The notes: generated by a model from the sequence alone, not told the origin. A stretch of 64,000 nucleotides of DNA from Salinarchaeum sp. IM2453 (GCF_019693215.1 NZ_CP081183.1:2297226-2361225); one strand, 5' to 3'. Counted from the first letter of the stretch, positions 54,473 to 63,513 are shown. Numbers and translations: made by a program.

Positions 54473-55048
54473 ATGTCAAGCATACAAGAGAAAGCTGAAC
54501 AGGTGCCATACGGTGCTGGAGCAATTTTTGGAGTGGGCGCATACCTGTTTAGCTATATTCTCATATTTGCTCTTGTCTTCATTGGTGAAGACGAGTTATC
54601 TGATGATATTGTTGATGCATCTGGATGGATTTTATATAATGCACAGTTTGTAGACATTGAAATCTCCTCTGAAGAGGAAGTCGTCGATGATATCTTCGAT
54701 GACACAACAATTAATTACGTTACGGAGGCTAGTGTCGAGCTCCCTTCGCTTGTATATCATCTTGTGCCAATTCTAGTACTTCTTAGTGCTGGGTTTATAC
54801 TGGTCACGTATGCAGATATCGACTCAGAGATCATTGGTATCATGTCAGGGGCCTCGATTGTCAGCGGTACGGTGGTTTTGGCTGTCCTTGGCACGTTTGT
54901 ATTTGAGATAACAGAAACGGTTGAGTTAGCCGACGTTGACGTAACCTATGCGCCACCACTTCTTGAGAGCATAATTTTTGTCGGGATCCTGTTTCCGGTT
55001 ATCTTTGGGGCAATTGGCGGGTTAGTTGCTACACAGGTTGAGTCTTAA
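54473..55048 (+). CDS. Haloarchaeal membrane protein, unknown function
   Basis: A 191-residue protein with an N-terminal helix (about 17-38), an acidic extracytoplasmic stretch (40-80) and three further helices (about 92-110, 120-145 and 162-187). The pattern (GAIFGVGAYLFSYILIF, then DIDSEIIGIMSGASI) is like conserved hypothetical membrane proteins of haloarchaea. I recognise no catalytic motif. It lies between two family A copies and could be an older resident gene. Confidence 0.65.
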   Translation: MSSIQEKAEQVPYGAGAIFGVGAYLFSYILIFALVFIGEDELSDDIVDASGWILYNAQFVDIEISSEEEVVDDIFDDTTINYVTEASVELPSLVYHLVPILVLLSAGFILVTYADIDSEIIGIMSGASIVSGTVVLAVLGTFVFEITETVELADVDVTYAPPLLESIIFVGILFPVIFGAIGGLVATQVES

Positions 55049-55066
55049 GCGACACCACTCCTCACC

Positions 55067-55429
55067 TGACCTCGTTCCACGGCTAAAGTCGTGGTATTCC
55101 CGTGGTACCGCACCGGTTAAGTGGAAGTATCAGGGTTGCAGTTTTGTCGCTATGATTAGACTGCTGGTGGAGATAAGCCGCCGTTTTCGACCCCTGACAT
55201 GGAATGCAGAGATACCGTGCTTCCCAAGAGCCACGGTCAGTGAATCGAAATAGATTCCCTCAGACATGGTGTGATCTGATTACCAAGGCGGTCAAACCGC
55301 GTCAGGACAGTCATGTCTACCTCTTGATTAAGAAGGAAAATCTGGCTTGGAGCTCTTATTACTGATTAGGTCCTAATTGTCAGCTTCATCCACTCCACAA
55401 ATAGGTCTTCGCTTCGCTACCGCTGTAAT
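55067..55429. mobile_element. Family A element (PATE/MITE-like), 363 bases
   Basis: Left terminus TGACCTCGTTCCACGGCTA, then AAGTCGTGGTATTCCCGTGG, a clear hairpin. Right terminus CTTCGCTTCGCTACCGCTGTAAT. Internal DNA has no coding frame of note. It is a sister of the element at 42307-42807 and of the 55-base copies. Confidence 0.6.
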
Positions 55430-55529
55430 TGATACCACGTGGAAAGCAGATACATCATACATTCTTGATGAATGGATTACATTGGCAGTCGGCATCAAGT
55501 TCATTACCATTGGTAACATATCATAATAT

Positions 55530-55955
55530 ATGAGTGACCAAGACAAAGGCCGATTTCAGCAACTCGATTCAGCAATGAACCGGATCCGAGACAGCTTTGA
55601 CGATATTGTAGATGAATCAAAAGAGGCGGGACAAAAGGCGTTTGTTGGTGCAAGGGAAATGGTCGATTCACTAGAGGATCGAGTCGATCAGCTCCGTGAC
55701 CGTACTGAGGATGAGCTTGACGATGTTGTCGATGAGTCAAAGGAACTCAGTGATGACGTCGAATCAGAACTCCGGGAAGCAATCAACGATCTAGAGGATG
55801 ATGTTGAAGAATTGCGATACAGACTTGATGATGAACTTGATGAAGCAGTCGATGAATCAAAAGAAGCTAGCGAAGAAATGCGAACCCGTGTCGAACAAGC
55901 AGTCGATGAATTGGAGGATCGTATTGAGAAGCTCCGAAATCGAATTCGTAGCTAA
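55530..55955 (+). CDS. Coiled-coil repeat protein, unknown function
   Basis: A 141-residue, highly charged, almost wholly alpha-helical protein. Three tandem copies of a roughly 39-residue unit occur, each with a VDESKE block (DIVDESKEA, DVVDESKEL, EAVDESKEA) and a LEDxVxxLRxR block. The DNA for these blocks is also repetitive. It is likely to be a cytoplasmic coiled coil that oligomerises. I recognise no family; a structural, scaffold or chaperone-like role could be imagined, but there is no direct evidence. Confidence 0.75.
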   Translation: MSDQDKGRFQQLDSAMNRIRDSFDDIVDESKEAGQKAFVGAREMVDSLEDRVDQLRDRTEDELDDVVDESKELSDDVESELREAINDLEDDVEELRYRLDDELDEAVDESKEASEEMRTRVEQAVDELEDRIEKLRNRIRS

Positions 55956-56116
55956 CGGTATCGCGTGTCGTTAGTACGAGGTGTTAGTTTTAGAGATATC
56001 TGTATGAGAAGGATGTTCAAAATACTGATATTATTAACTATACCTATTCTATTACCAGTATTTTATATGCTGGATAGAATTATTGTTATACAGCGACTTA
56101 GGGAGTTCATATAGAT

Positions 56117-57400
56117 ATGGGAAAAGATATTCCAGTAACCATTCTCTCAGGCATCCTTGGAGCCGGAAAGACAACGACGTTGAATCACTTACTGAACCAA
56201 ACTGAAACATCCGATATTGCTGTTTTGGTAAACGATATGGGAGCGGTAAACGTTGATGCTGCAGATATTAAACGCCAATCAACTCTCTCAGAAGGAGAGG
56301 TCGTTGAACTGTCTAATGGCTGCATATGTTGTGGTGTTAGAGGTGAGTTTGAGCGTGCTGTTATTGATTTAGCTTTGGAGGAATCATTTTCTGCGCTTAT
56401 AATTGAGCCATCAGGTATTTCGGAGCCAGAAACACTGATTCAAACGCTGATACAAGGAAGAGCAGGCAGTTTCTATGATCTCTCGAGTGCTGTAACCGTG
56501 GTTGATGCGCGTCGTTTTTACGATGCATTCGTCGGCATGGAGCAGCCGGATCTTGGAAGCGAGGGTGACAAATCACTTTCTGATCTTATTGCCTCTGGGA
56601 TCGAATTCTGTGACACTGTCTTACTGAACAAGACAGACCTGATTACAGAAGAAGAACGTAAAGAGACTACTCGTATCCTCCGGTCAATGCAACCGGAAGC
56701 ACGGGTTGTAGAGACAACATATGGTGCTGCCGATCCCGAGAACATACTCTGGACTGACCGATTTGATATAAGAACAGTTTCTACATCTGCACACTGGAAA
56801 CAGACAATCGGAGCTCACCGTCAAGATCCAGATACACCCGATGATGAAGGAACCTTAGAACACAACCATGATCACAACCACTCTCACGGCGAGCATGAGG
56901 ACCACGACCACCAGCATGCTCACGATGGACACCTGCCGGAAGAGTATGGAGTCAGTTCATTCGTGTTTGAGTCTTGGAAACCATTCCACCCAGAACGATT
57001 AGCTGCCTTTTTCGATAATCCACCAGTAACGGTAATTCGAGTGAAGGGGAATGCGCATATTGCTGGTCGACCAAACTATGCGATCAATGTTTCACTGGCT
57101 GGTGTTGAGACCCATGTTGAAGCAGCCGGCCGATGGATTGTCTCACTTCCACCAGGAAGACAGGCTGCGTATCGTGAATCACGTGATCCAGACTGGCATT
57201 CGGAGTACGGAGACAGAAAGACCGAGCTTGTCGTAATTGGTCAGGAGATGAACGTAAAGCAGATCAGGAATCAATTAGAAGACTGTGTAGTCGGGGAAGG
57301 AGAGCTAACAGAGGAAGTTGATCAGCGTAATAATCCATTTCCAAAACGGGAAGACGAAACGGTACAGTTTCAAGCCTTCACCGAGAGCGGAGCAGATTAG
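56117..57400 (+). CDS. CobW/COG0523-type metal chaperone GTPase
   Basis: G3E-family P-loop GTPase, 427 residues, thought to deliver zinc or another metal. Walker A is GILGAGKTT (12-20), the metal motif is NGCICCG (C69-C72), and NKTD recognises guanine. A His-Asp-rich loop (about 250-275, with HDHNHSHGEHEDHDH) would bind zinc or cobalt, and the CobW C-terminal domain follows (GNAHIAGRP). Its client could be a zinc enzyme under zinc limitation. An SD-like AGGGAG is 11 bases before the ATG. Confidence 0.9.
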   Translation: MGKDIPVTILSGILGAGKTTTLNHLLNQTETSDIAVLVNDMGAVNVDAADIKRQSTLSEGEVVELSNGCICCGVRGEFERAVIDLALEESFSALIIEPSGISEPETLIQTLIQGRAGSFYDLSSAVTVVDARRFYDAFVGMEQPDLGSEGDKSLSDLIASGIEFCDTVLLNKTDLITEEERKETTRILRSMQPEARVVETTYGAADPENILWTDRFDIRTVSTSAHWKQTIGAHRQDPDTPDDEGTLEHNHDHNHSHGEHEDHDHQHAHDGHLPEEYGVSSFVFESWKPFHPERLAAFFDNPPVTVIRVKGNAHIAGRPNYAINVSLAGVETHVEAAGRWIVSLPPGRQAAYRESRDPDWHSEYGDRKTELVVIGQEMNVKQIRNQLEDCVVGEGELTEEVDQRNNPFPKREDETVQFQAFTESGAD

Positions 57401-57411
57401 CTACCAACAAA

Positions 57412-58191
57412 CTACTCTGTATATCTCCGTTGGATTTCATTCCGAAGATCGTTTGTAATCTGTTGCTCAGCTTCTTGTAGAGCTCTGACCGCCTCATCGG
57501 TGAACTCAACTGAAATTGTCGGCAGACCGCGGCCAAATAGTGATCCGACGACATCCGCAGGGTCAATCGTCGTTTCAAAGGTAAAAGCGTGCTTGTGTTC
57601 CTGAAATGGTCCAGTAAATGGGAACGCTTCTTCTACTAGATATAGTGCCTCATCAGATTCTAGTGCCGCTGTTGTTGCATCCCAAAATTCATCATTCGAA
57701 TGTTGAACAATAGGTCGGATACCGTCCGCAAGTTCTTCGAGTCTACTCATCGTTTGCTGAACAACGATAGATTGCTGTTGCTCTGAAACGTCCTCTGCAA
57801 GCGCATCAAGGTAATTATCATACTGTAGTAATTCGCGTTGGTACATATCGATTGAGTCTCCGTTCTCTACTGCATCAAGTAGCACTTGGAATTGATTGTT
57901 TGTGCGTGTTTGATACTCTTGTAATTCTGGACGAACAATTTCTTCCTCAATAAACGATGAGTTCTTCCGAAGAATGTCAACAAATCGTCCACCTGATTGG
58001 AACCCTGATCCCTGTAACACTCGCTCAACGCTAAATTCATCTCGAGTAGTGTTGATTGTTTCTTCAAGAAAATGTTGGAATCCGCGTTCTGCTGCCAAAC
58101 GACTCATTAATCGTGACGTAAGAGACTGAAACAAATAGGGATGTTGCTCTTCTCCACAGTGCCGAGATCGACAAAGCGAATTAGTCGCCAT
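57412..58191 (-). CDS. Haloarchaeal hypothetical protein
   Basis: A 259-residue protein I do not recognise. Mostly helical by eye with repeated charged stretches (FLEETINTTRDEFS, QYDNYLDALAEDVSEQQQ) and a C-terminal half with beta-strands (KHAFTFETTIDPADV, TISVEFTDEAVRALQEAE). The first residues carry two cysteines (LCRSRHCGEEQHPYLF), which could be either metal-binding or outside the true protein if translation starts at M29. It follows the DUF2441-like gene by 60 bases on the same strand and may form an operon with it. Confidence 0.6.
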   Translation of the reverse strand: MATNSLCRSRHCGEEQHPYLFQSLTSRLMSRLAAERGFQHFLEETINTTRDEFSVERVLQGSGFQSGGRFVDILRKNSSFIEEEIVRPELQEYQTRTNNQFQVLLDAVENGDSIDMYQRELLQYDNYLDALAEDVSEQQQSIVVQQTMSRLEELADGIRPIVQHSNDEFWDATTAALESDEALYLVEEAFPFTGPFQEHKHAFTFETTIDPADVVGSLFGRGLPTISVEFTDEAVRALQEAEQQITNDLRNEIQRRYTE

Positions 58192-58251
58192 TCGCAGTTC
58201 TGCTTCCTGAAAGCACTGGCGATGATGTTTGCAAAATTATCGTTCAGTTGA

Positions 58252-58779
58252 TCAATCGGAGCTAACTGTATCAACCAGCGAATCGACTGTCACCGGACAC
58301 TTGAGTAAATATTCTCTCTCTCCGCTTCGGTGGGGGGTCTGGTTCCAGTACTGCTCTGCATCTAACAGAACCTCTGGAATTGTTGTTCCGCGACGATGCT
58401 GCGAATAAAATGGTCCAGTCGGGTCGACATCTGAAATCTTGAAGATATCATATCTATCATGAAGCCCAATCTGTCGTGCTGCTCGTTTAGCGCTTTTTAC
58501 TGTCTCAAACACGACGACTGCTTGAAACCGCGATGGGCACTCCTCGTACTCTCCTCGTCGCGCGATCTCTAGAAGCCATTCCCTGATTGCTTCGATTGAT
58601 TGATTTGGATTTGTCAGGGTTGCCTCTGCCCATTGACAGCCATTGTATGAAAGTCCATCTGGGAACCACTTAACCAATGGCTTGTGTTGGGTGTTAATGA
58701 TATCACTATGTGGATCAACGAGTCGCACGGTTTGACCAGGAGACAACTCGTTGACTTTTCGATAGAGATAGGCGTCCAT
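58252..58779 (-). CDS. Hypothetical protein, possible DUF2441/ART-like fold
   Basis: A 175-residue protein. The order YRKVNELSPGQTVRL, then EECPSRFQAVVVFE, SAKRAARQIG, IFKISDVDPTGPF and finally DAEQYWNQ resembles the plan of DUF2441 proteins, which are thought to have an ADP-ribosyltransferase-like fold. The resemblance is by pattern only; no NAD-binding residues are proven. It is the first gene of a putative two-gene minus-strand operon with 57412-58191. Such pairs can be toxin-immunity or effector systems, but that is speculation. Confidence 0.5.
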   Translation of the reverse strand: MDAYLYRKVNELSPGQTVRLVDPHSDIINTQHKPLVKWFPDGLSYNGCQWAEATLTNPNQSIEAIREWLLEIARRGEYEECPSRFQAVVVFETVKSAKRAARQIGLHDRYDIFKISDVDPTGPFYSQHRRGTTIPEVLLDAEQYWNQTPHRSGEREYLLKCPVTVDSLVDTVSSD

Positions 58780-58986
58780 AACGTATAATTACTGTATCGG
58801 ATCAAAATACTTCGGCTTGTCTTGGAGAAGTTGCTAATAATGCTTACATCGGACTCGTATGTGAACTCAGCTTCAGGATTCAACCCCCGAACAATCGCTT
58901 TGTATCGTCTGTACAAACGGTTCAATCAGACCTGCCTGTGAATTAGATAAGCTAAAGTTCAACACAGAGTTGGTCAGAGACTTTTG

Positions 58987-59322
58987 CTAATCATCAAGCA
59001 TTGAATGATACCGTTGTTCAATGTTGGCAGCAAGAACAAAATCAAGCTCTTGCAGTCCATCTACGTCATGCGAGTACAATGTAATTGAAACGTTCCCCCA
59101 TGAGAGATGAATATCTGGGTGGTGCCAGTATTCATCGGCTAATTCTCCTACTTCGTTTGTAAATGCGAGTGCCTCGTTAAAATCTGAAAAATCAAATGAG
59201 CCTTCTAAGTGATGTCCATCGACAACTTCCCAAACAGACTCATCAAGTCTTTGGAGGTAAGCGCGTCGTTCAGTTGGGCTCAAAACACCGTCTTGAGGTT
59301 CTTTATCAGCTAAGTCTGACAT
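58987..59322 (-). CDS. phhB: Pterin-4a-carbinolamine dehydratase
   Basis: Small alpha/beta enzyme (111 residues from the ATG at 59322) that dehydrates 4a-hydroxytetrahydropterin. The signature is DEYWHHPDIHLSWGNVSITLYSHD, with the catalytic EYxHHP histidines. A longer frame upstream is open but non-homologous. No aromatic amino acid hydroxylase is nearby. Haloarchaeal homologues are also thought to act in molybdopterin-related metabolism; I cannot decide. Confidence 0.9.
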   Translation of the reverse strand: MSDLADKEPQDGVLSPTERRAYLQRLDESVWEVVDGHHLEGSFDFSDFNEALAFTNEVGELADEYWHHPDIHLSWGNVSITLYSHDVDGLQELDFVLAANIEQRYHSMLDD

Positions 59323-59439
59323 AGTTGTATATATGGCTCTGGTCTCTTGAGTGCTACTACCATAAGTCACAATTACTACATAGATCTTTTAAGCTGAACA
59401 GACACTATGAAGTCAAATACACTAGTATAATGTTGGAAC

Positions 59440-59632
59440 TACGAACCAGATTTGTATCCTTCCCTTCACGGAAGGATCAAGTCGGATGACGCGAGGATGG
59501 GCATCAAGATTGTTGACGTTTACTGCCTTGGAGCCAATTCCCGTGACATCCGCCTCAATATTTCTGTGAACTATCCTTAACCTACACTCCACCTTCAGCG
59601 GGGCTTTGTGGATATTTTAGCCTGTAAAGATT
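59440..59632. repeat. Decayed IS-derived DNA
   Basis: Contains the hairpin ATCCTTCCCTTCACGGAAGGAT (59456-59477 region, written here as its arms ATCCTTCC and GGAAGGAT), and segments like GGAGCCAATTCCCGTGAC and CCTCAATATTTCTGTGAAC that recall family C in reverse. It ends with TAGCCTGTAAAGATTAAG, as in family B. No coding region remains. Confidence 0.4.
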
Positions 59633-59649
59633 AAGAATCAAGAACAATA

Positions 59650-60276
59650 TTAGGTTGGAGCTGATTCAGACACCGGAGAAGATTCCAGAGTGAGGTGAGT
59701 CATAATATAGGCGTCAAGCATATTTCGACCTTCTTCCATCATAGATACCTCAGAAAAAGATACACTACGCATAATAATCCCATACGCGGTTGCGTATATT
59801 AGTTCAGCAGTCTTACGCGGATTGACATCAGTGAATATGCTTTGCTCGACTCCATCTTCAATTGCTGCTGTTAACGCCGAAAGCCAAATTTTGTCCGACC
59901 GGTCAAATTGTTCCTGATAGGCTTCGTGGTAGGGTGCTTGAGAACGAATTTCTAGAATTACTCGCCGTGATTGGAGTTCTTCCTCGGCTGGATTCCTTGG
60001 AAGAATTTGGTCAAGCACTGCCTGTAGCCGGTCTATTGGGTTTTCTGCATCAATCTCTGCGATGTCATTCTCAATTTGGCTGAGAATATGTCGCAAAAAG
60101 TCTTCTAATAATTTTTCTTTGTTCTCATAATGATAGTATAGCAGTGACTTGCTCTTATCAAACTCTTCAGCAATATCAGCAATTGTTGTCGTGGGATAGC
60201 CGTTATTTGCGAGGGCACGGAAGGTTGCCCCCATAATCTCCTCTGTGGTGGCCTCTTCAGAAGCTGATTTACCCAT
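59650..60276 (-). CDS. TetR/AcrR family transcriptional regulator
   Basis: DNA-binding repressor, 208 residues from the ATG at 60276. N-terminal HTH: ATFRALANNGYPTTTIADIAEE, FDKSKSLLYYHYENKEKLL, exactly the TetR pattern. The C-terminal domain is ligand-binding and helical. No adjacent exporter or enzyme makes its target obvious, although the solo tnpB element and decayed DNA separate it from the CPBP gene. It probably represses itself. Confidence 0.92.
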   Translation of the reverse strand: MGKSASEEATTEEIMGATFRALANNGYPTTTIADIAEEFDKSKSLLYYHYENKEKLLEDFLRHILSQIENDIAEIDAENPIDRLQAVLDQILPRNPAEEELQSRRVILEIRSQAPYHEAYQEQFDRSDKIWLSALTAAIEDGVEQSIFTDVNPRKTAELIYATAYGIIMRSVSFSEVSMMEEGRNMLDAYIMTHLTLESSPVSESAPT

Positions 60277-61175
60277 TAATATGCAACTATGATCGTTCAT
60301 TAATTAACTCTTAACGGAAAAAGCGCACACAGGTTGTTGAGCTCAGTACATATAGCCTAACCTGAATATAAGTACACGGATAATTGGAGAAATGAATTAC
60401 CTTGCCTACTCGTTCCCGTTAGTCGCTCCTTGAGGACGGGGACGTAACCTGTAGAAGTTAAGAGAAAATTACAGGGTGTTCTTTGGGGAACTGGTATTTA
60501 CTCAGACCATTGCCTGTGCTGTCTGTGGTGGAAATATGAGACACACGCGTTGACCGGGGGGTTTCCCCGTATCAACGCAAAAGGCACGTGGAACGCGCCG
60601 GTTCCGGGGCAGGAAGATCCGGATGGCGTCCTACGTGCCGTGCCCCATTGCAGTATACGAATATTTCCGGGGCAGGGGAACCGGGTTGCAATTGGTGTTT
60701 TGGGCGTATTCACACGACGAGGGGATGGAACCGTCGACGAGATTGTGGTCTGGCGGTCTATGCTGGTTTCACCCAGCATGATATACTGAATGAGCGTTCA
60801 ACATAAATTTATCGCTATTTCTCGTGCCAGGAAAATTAGTGCGACGGCATAGTGATTATCGACTTGATACTCGGTAACTCGGAGAGGAATCATCGTACCT
60901 TGTAGTAGGTGTCAACTGCTCTGCACCACCGTGCACAGAGATTGTCAGTGGACTCGACTCTACCCCCGAAAGCGAGAGAGCCAGTGTATCTGACTAACTC
61001 AGGGCCCTCACTCCTGACGTGAGAGGGCATTGACCGACGTCCCTCCGACCAGACGGCTGATGTCCTTGCCCGTAGTGGAACCGGAATCAGCCTTGATACT
61101 TATTTGAAAACATTCTCAAAATCAGTATATGTGTAGCTCAACATTTCATTTATCGAGGATTATACGCTGAACAGG
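60277..61175. other. Decayed IS region without genes
   Basis: About 900 bases. A family B end at 60399-60462 (CTTGCCTACTCGTTCCCG, GCTCCTTGAGGACGGGGA, CCTGTAGAAGTTAAG), an inverted repeat at 60547-60578 (GCGTTGA...TCAACGC with CCGGGG/CCCCG inside), a GC-rich stretch to 60780 with broken frames, and a hairpin at 61004-61028 (GCCCTCAC/GTGAGAGGGC). Frames longer than 70 codons here overlap each other on both strands and have no recognisable motif. Confidence 0.5.
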
Positions 61176-61315
61176 CGCAATACCACGGCCTTCAGGCCGT
61201 GGATACGCGCCGTCACTCGGTGACACGTTCCACCGACTCCGACAGGCCCGGATATTCTACGCCAAACACAGGTTTTAATCGATTCTGTTCCATAACTAGT
61301 TATGAAAACAGCACG

Positions 61316-62572
61316 ATGCTGGAGACGACCCGCACCTACGTCGCACGCATCACGAACCACGAACAGGTTCATGACGATCTTGATGCCTGCGGGTTTGCAG
61401 CATCGAAACTGTGGAACGTTGGCCGCTACTACATCCAAGGCCGGTGGGACGACGACGGCGAGATTCCCGACGAGAAAGAATTGAAATCGGAGTTGAAAAA
61501 CCACGAACGCTATAGTGACCTGCATTCTCAGTCAAGTCAGCGAGTTCTTGAAGAGCTTGCTGAGGCGTTTAACGGCTGGTACAACTCCGACGACGGCAAT
61601 GACCCACCGGGATACCGGAAACGTGGCGACCGACACCCGCGCTCCACCGTGACGTGGAAACAGAAAGGCATCAAACACGACGCCAAACACAGTCAACTCC
61701 GCCTCTCGAAAGGTTGGAATCTGAAAGACGGGCGGTCAGACTTCATCCTCGCAGAGTACGAAACCCGGCCCGACGTAGAAGTCGAGAACATCCAACAGGT
61801 GCGTGCCGTCTGGAACGGCGACAAGTGGGAACTTCACATCGTTTGTAAGAAAGAGATTCCCGTTGAGGACGCACCCGGCGAGAATACAGCGGGTATCGAC
61901 CTCGGTATCAGCAACTACCTCGCCATCGACTACGAAGACGGCCCTTCTGAGTTGTATCCGGGGAACGTGTTGAAAGAGGACAAGCACTACTTCACCCGCG
62001 AGGAGTACCAGACCGAAGGCAAGAACGGGCCGTCCAAGCGAGCGCGGACGGCTCGGCAGAAACTCTCCCGACGCAAAGACCATTTCCTCCACACGCTCTC
62101 GAAACACATCGTTGAACGATGTGTCGAAGAAGGTGTAGAGGAGATAGCAGTTGGCGACCTCAGCGACATCCGCGAGGATGAGAACGGTGACTCGCGGGAG
62201 TGGGGCCAGTCGGGGAACAAGAAACTCCACGGATGGGAGTTCGACCGATTCGCCCGTCTCCTTGAATACAAGGCCGAGGAACACGGCATCCTCGTTGACC
62301 GGGTAGACGAGGAGAACACCTCAATGACGTGTTCGTGTTGCGGGCAGATTCGGGACAGCAATCGCGTGGAGCGCGGGCTGTACGTCTGTGAGTCGTGTGA
62401 GACGACGATGAACGCAGACGTGAATGGCGCGGTGAACATCCGTAGAAAGATAACTCAGAGTCCCCCAACAGGGGATATGAGTAACGGCTGGTTGGCACAG
62501 CCCGGAGTCTTCCTGTTCGACCGCGAGAGCGGACGGTTCACACCGAGAGAACAGGGAGTCTGCAAACCCTAA
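61316..62572 (+). CDS. tnpB: TnpB-family RNA-guided nuclease homologue
   Basis: OrfB/TnpB of IS1341 type, 418 residues from the ATG at 61316 (LETTRTYVARI). The RuvC-like core has GIDLGISNYLAID with D195, and the final aspartate D368 in NADVNGAVNI. A zinc ribbon with CSCCG and CESCE is intact. Where the second catalytic glutamate usually lies (VxEDL), this protein reads VGDL (G280). The C-terminus GWLAQPGVFLFD is common in haloarchaeal copies. GC content and codon use differ from the neighbours, which points to recent arrival. The 3' part of the gene plus the right hairpin should encode the guide RNA scaffold. Confidence 0.88.
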   Translation: MLETTRTYVARITNHEQVHDDLDACGFAASKLWNVGRYYIQGRWDDDGEIPDEKELKSELKNHERYSDLHSQSSQRVLEELAEAFNGWYNSDDGNDPPGYRKRGDRHPRSTVTWKQKGIKHDAKHSQLRLSKGWNLKDGRSDFILAEYETRPDVEVENIQQVRAVWNGDKWELHIVCKKEIPVEDAPGENTAGIDLGISNYLAIDYEDGPSELYPGNVLKEDKHYFTREEYQTEGKNGPSKRARTARQKLSRRKDHFLHTLSKHIVERCVEEGVEEIAVGDLSDIREDENGDSREWGQSGNKKLHGWEFDRFARLLEYKAEEHGILVDRVDEENTSMTCSCCGQIRDSNRVERGLYVCESCETTMNADVNGAVNIRRKITQSPPTGDMSNGWLAQPGVFLFDRESGRFTPREQGVCKP

Positions 62573-62590
62573 TATCCCAACGCTCGGGAT

Positions 62591-62612
62591 TCCTCCGCCT
62601 TCAGGCGGAGGA
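62591..62612. repeat. Right-end hairpin of tnpB element
   Basis: Nine-base arms around a TTCA loop, just after the tnpB stop. It is expected to be both the transposon right end and the 3' part of the guide RNA scaffold. The following bases GGAGGATGTCAAG would border the guide. Confidence 0.6.
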
Positions 62613-62709
62613 GGATGTCAAGTGTAATGGCGCTAGATTTTGTCTTTTATCACAAGTAAAATTACAATAATGACAATCCAAAAGAGGTGATAGTATATAT
62701 ATATTATAT

Positions 62710-63513
62710 ATGCAGCATTCAGAGGCGAGTTCACAAAAGAATACTAAAAGCCCTCTTCGAACGGCACTTGTTGGGTTTGGGTTAGCGATTCTTGGCATCC
62801 TCGTTGCAGAGATTATGATAGCTCCTGCAGCAGTGGTTGACCCAAGTCTTGCCGATGGAATTGGGGAAGCGACAATGACAGGTCAGAGTCTCGCGTTAAT
62901 CTTGAATTTTGTTGGAATGGCACTGGCCGGAATAGCATACCTCATATTCACCGACCGCGGGCTATCTTGGATCGATCTTCGCCAGCCGACCCGTTCGGAC
63001 TGGCGATATGTGGTTCTCGGTAGTCTAGCAAGTCTCGGACTTCTAGTTTTATTTCAGGTTATTGTCTGGCTTGGGGTGCCAGCTGCAGACAGTCAGGTAA
63101 TCGATATTGTCGGAGATAGTCAGACAATGATCTTGATTATGATCGTTATTGTATTCTTATTTAACGCGCCAGCGGAGGAGTTTCTGTTTCGGAATGTGAT
63201 CCAGAAACGCCTATACGAAGGGTTTTCGCGGAGAGATGCAATCCTTGTCACAAGCGCTATTTTTGCGATAATTCATATTCCGATGTATGTCATGTATGCG
63301 GACACCGTCTTGGCAACGATGACCTCAATTATCCTTATGTTTGCTGGATCAGTTATTTTTGGGTATGTATACGCACAAACAGAGAATCTGTTTGTCCCAA
63401 CTCTTGCGCATGCAGTATATAACGCGGTACAATTTGCACTTCTTTATTTAGCAATTGAACTTGGTATTGAAGAAGTTCAACCTGGATTTGTTCTTACCAG
63501 TATTGGATTATAG
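62710..63513 (+). CDS. CPBP family intramembrane metalloprotease
   Basis: CAAX-protease/bacteriocin-processing family membrane protein, 267 residues with about eight hydrophobic segments. The signature glutamates and arginine are in APAEEFLFRNVIQKRL (EExxxR), the first histidine in IIHIPMYVMY, and the second in LAHAVYNAVQF. These form the membrane-embedded active site. Possible roles are processing of lipidated or secreted proteins, or self-protection; the target is unknown. It starts just after the tnpB element. Confidence 0.9.
   Translation: MQHSEASSQKNTKSPLRTALVGFGLAILGILVAEIMIAPAAVVDPSLADGIGEATMTGQSLALILNFVGMALAGIAYLIFTDRGLSWIDLRQPTRSDWRYVVLGSLASLGLLVLFQVIVWLGVPAADSQVIDIVGDSQTMILIMIVIVFLFNAPAEEFLFRNVIQKRLYEGFSRRDAILVTSAIFAIIHIPMYVMYADTVLATMTSIILMFAGSVIFGYVYAQTENLFVPTLAHAVYNAVQFALLYLAIELGIEEVQPGFVLTSIGL

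Larger units (their letters stand above)
61176..62625 (+). mobile_element. Solo IS200/IS605-type element carrying tnpB
   Basis: A GC-rich island in AT-rich DNA. At the left is a perfect hairpin CCACGGCC-TTCA-GGCCGTGG (61183-61202), at the right TCCTCCGCC-TTCA-GGCGGAGGA (62591-62612), both with TTCA loops, as in IS200/IS605 ends. Only tnpB lies between; no HUH transposase tnpA is seen, so it would need one in trans. Boundaries are estimated to within about 20 bases. Its right end, inverted, resembles the left end of family A. Confidence 0.75.

Noticed and set aside
60498-60806. Three overlapping frames of 72-93 codons
   Set aside because: They compete on both strands of a decayed GC-rich region and none resembles a known protein.
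61004-61028. GCCCTCAC/GTGAGAGGGC hairpin as a second tnpB element end
   Set aside because: It may be an older IS end, but there is no matching partner and the arms are imperfect; I leave it as part of the decayed region.
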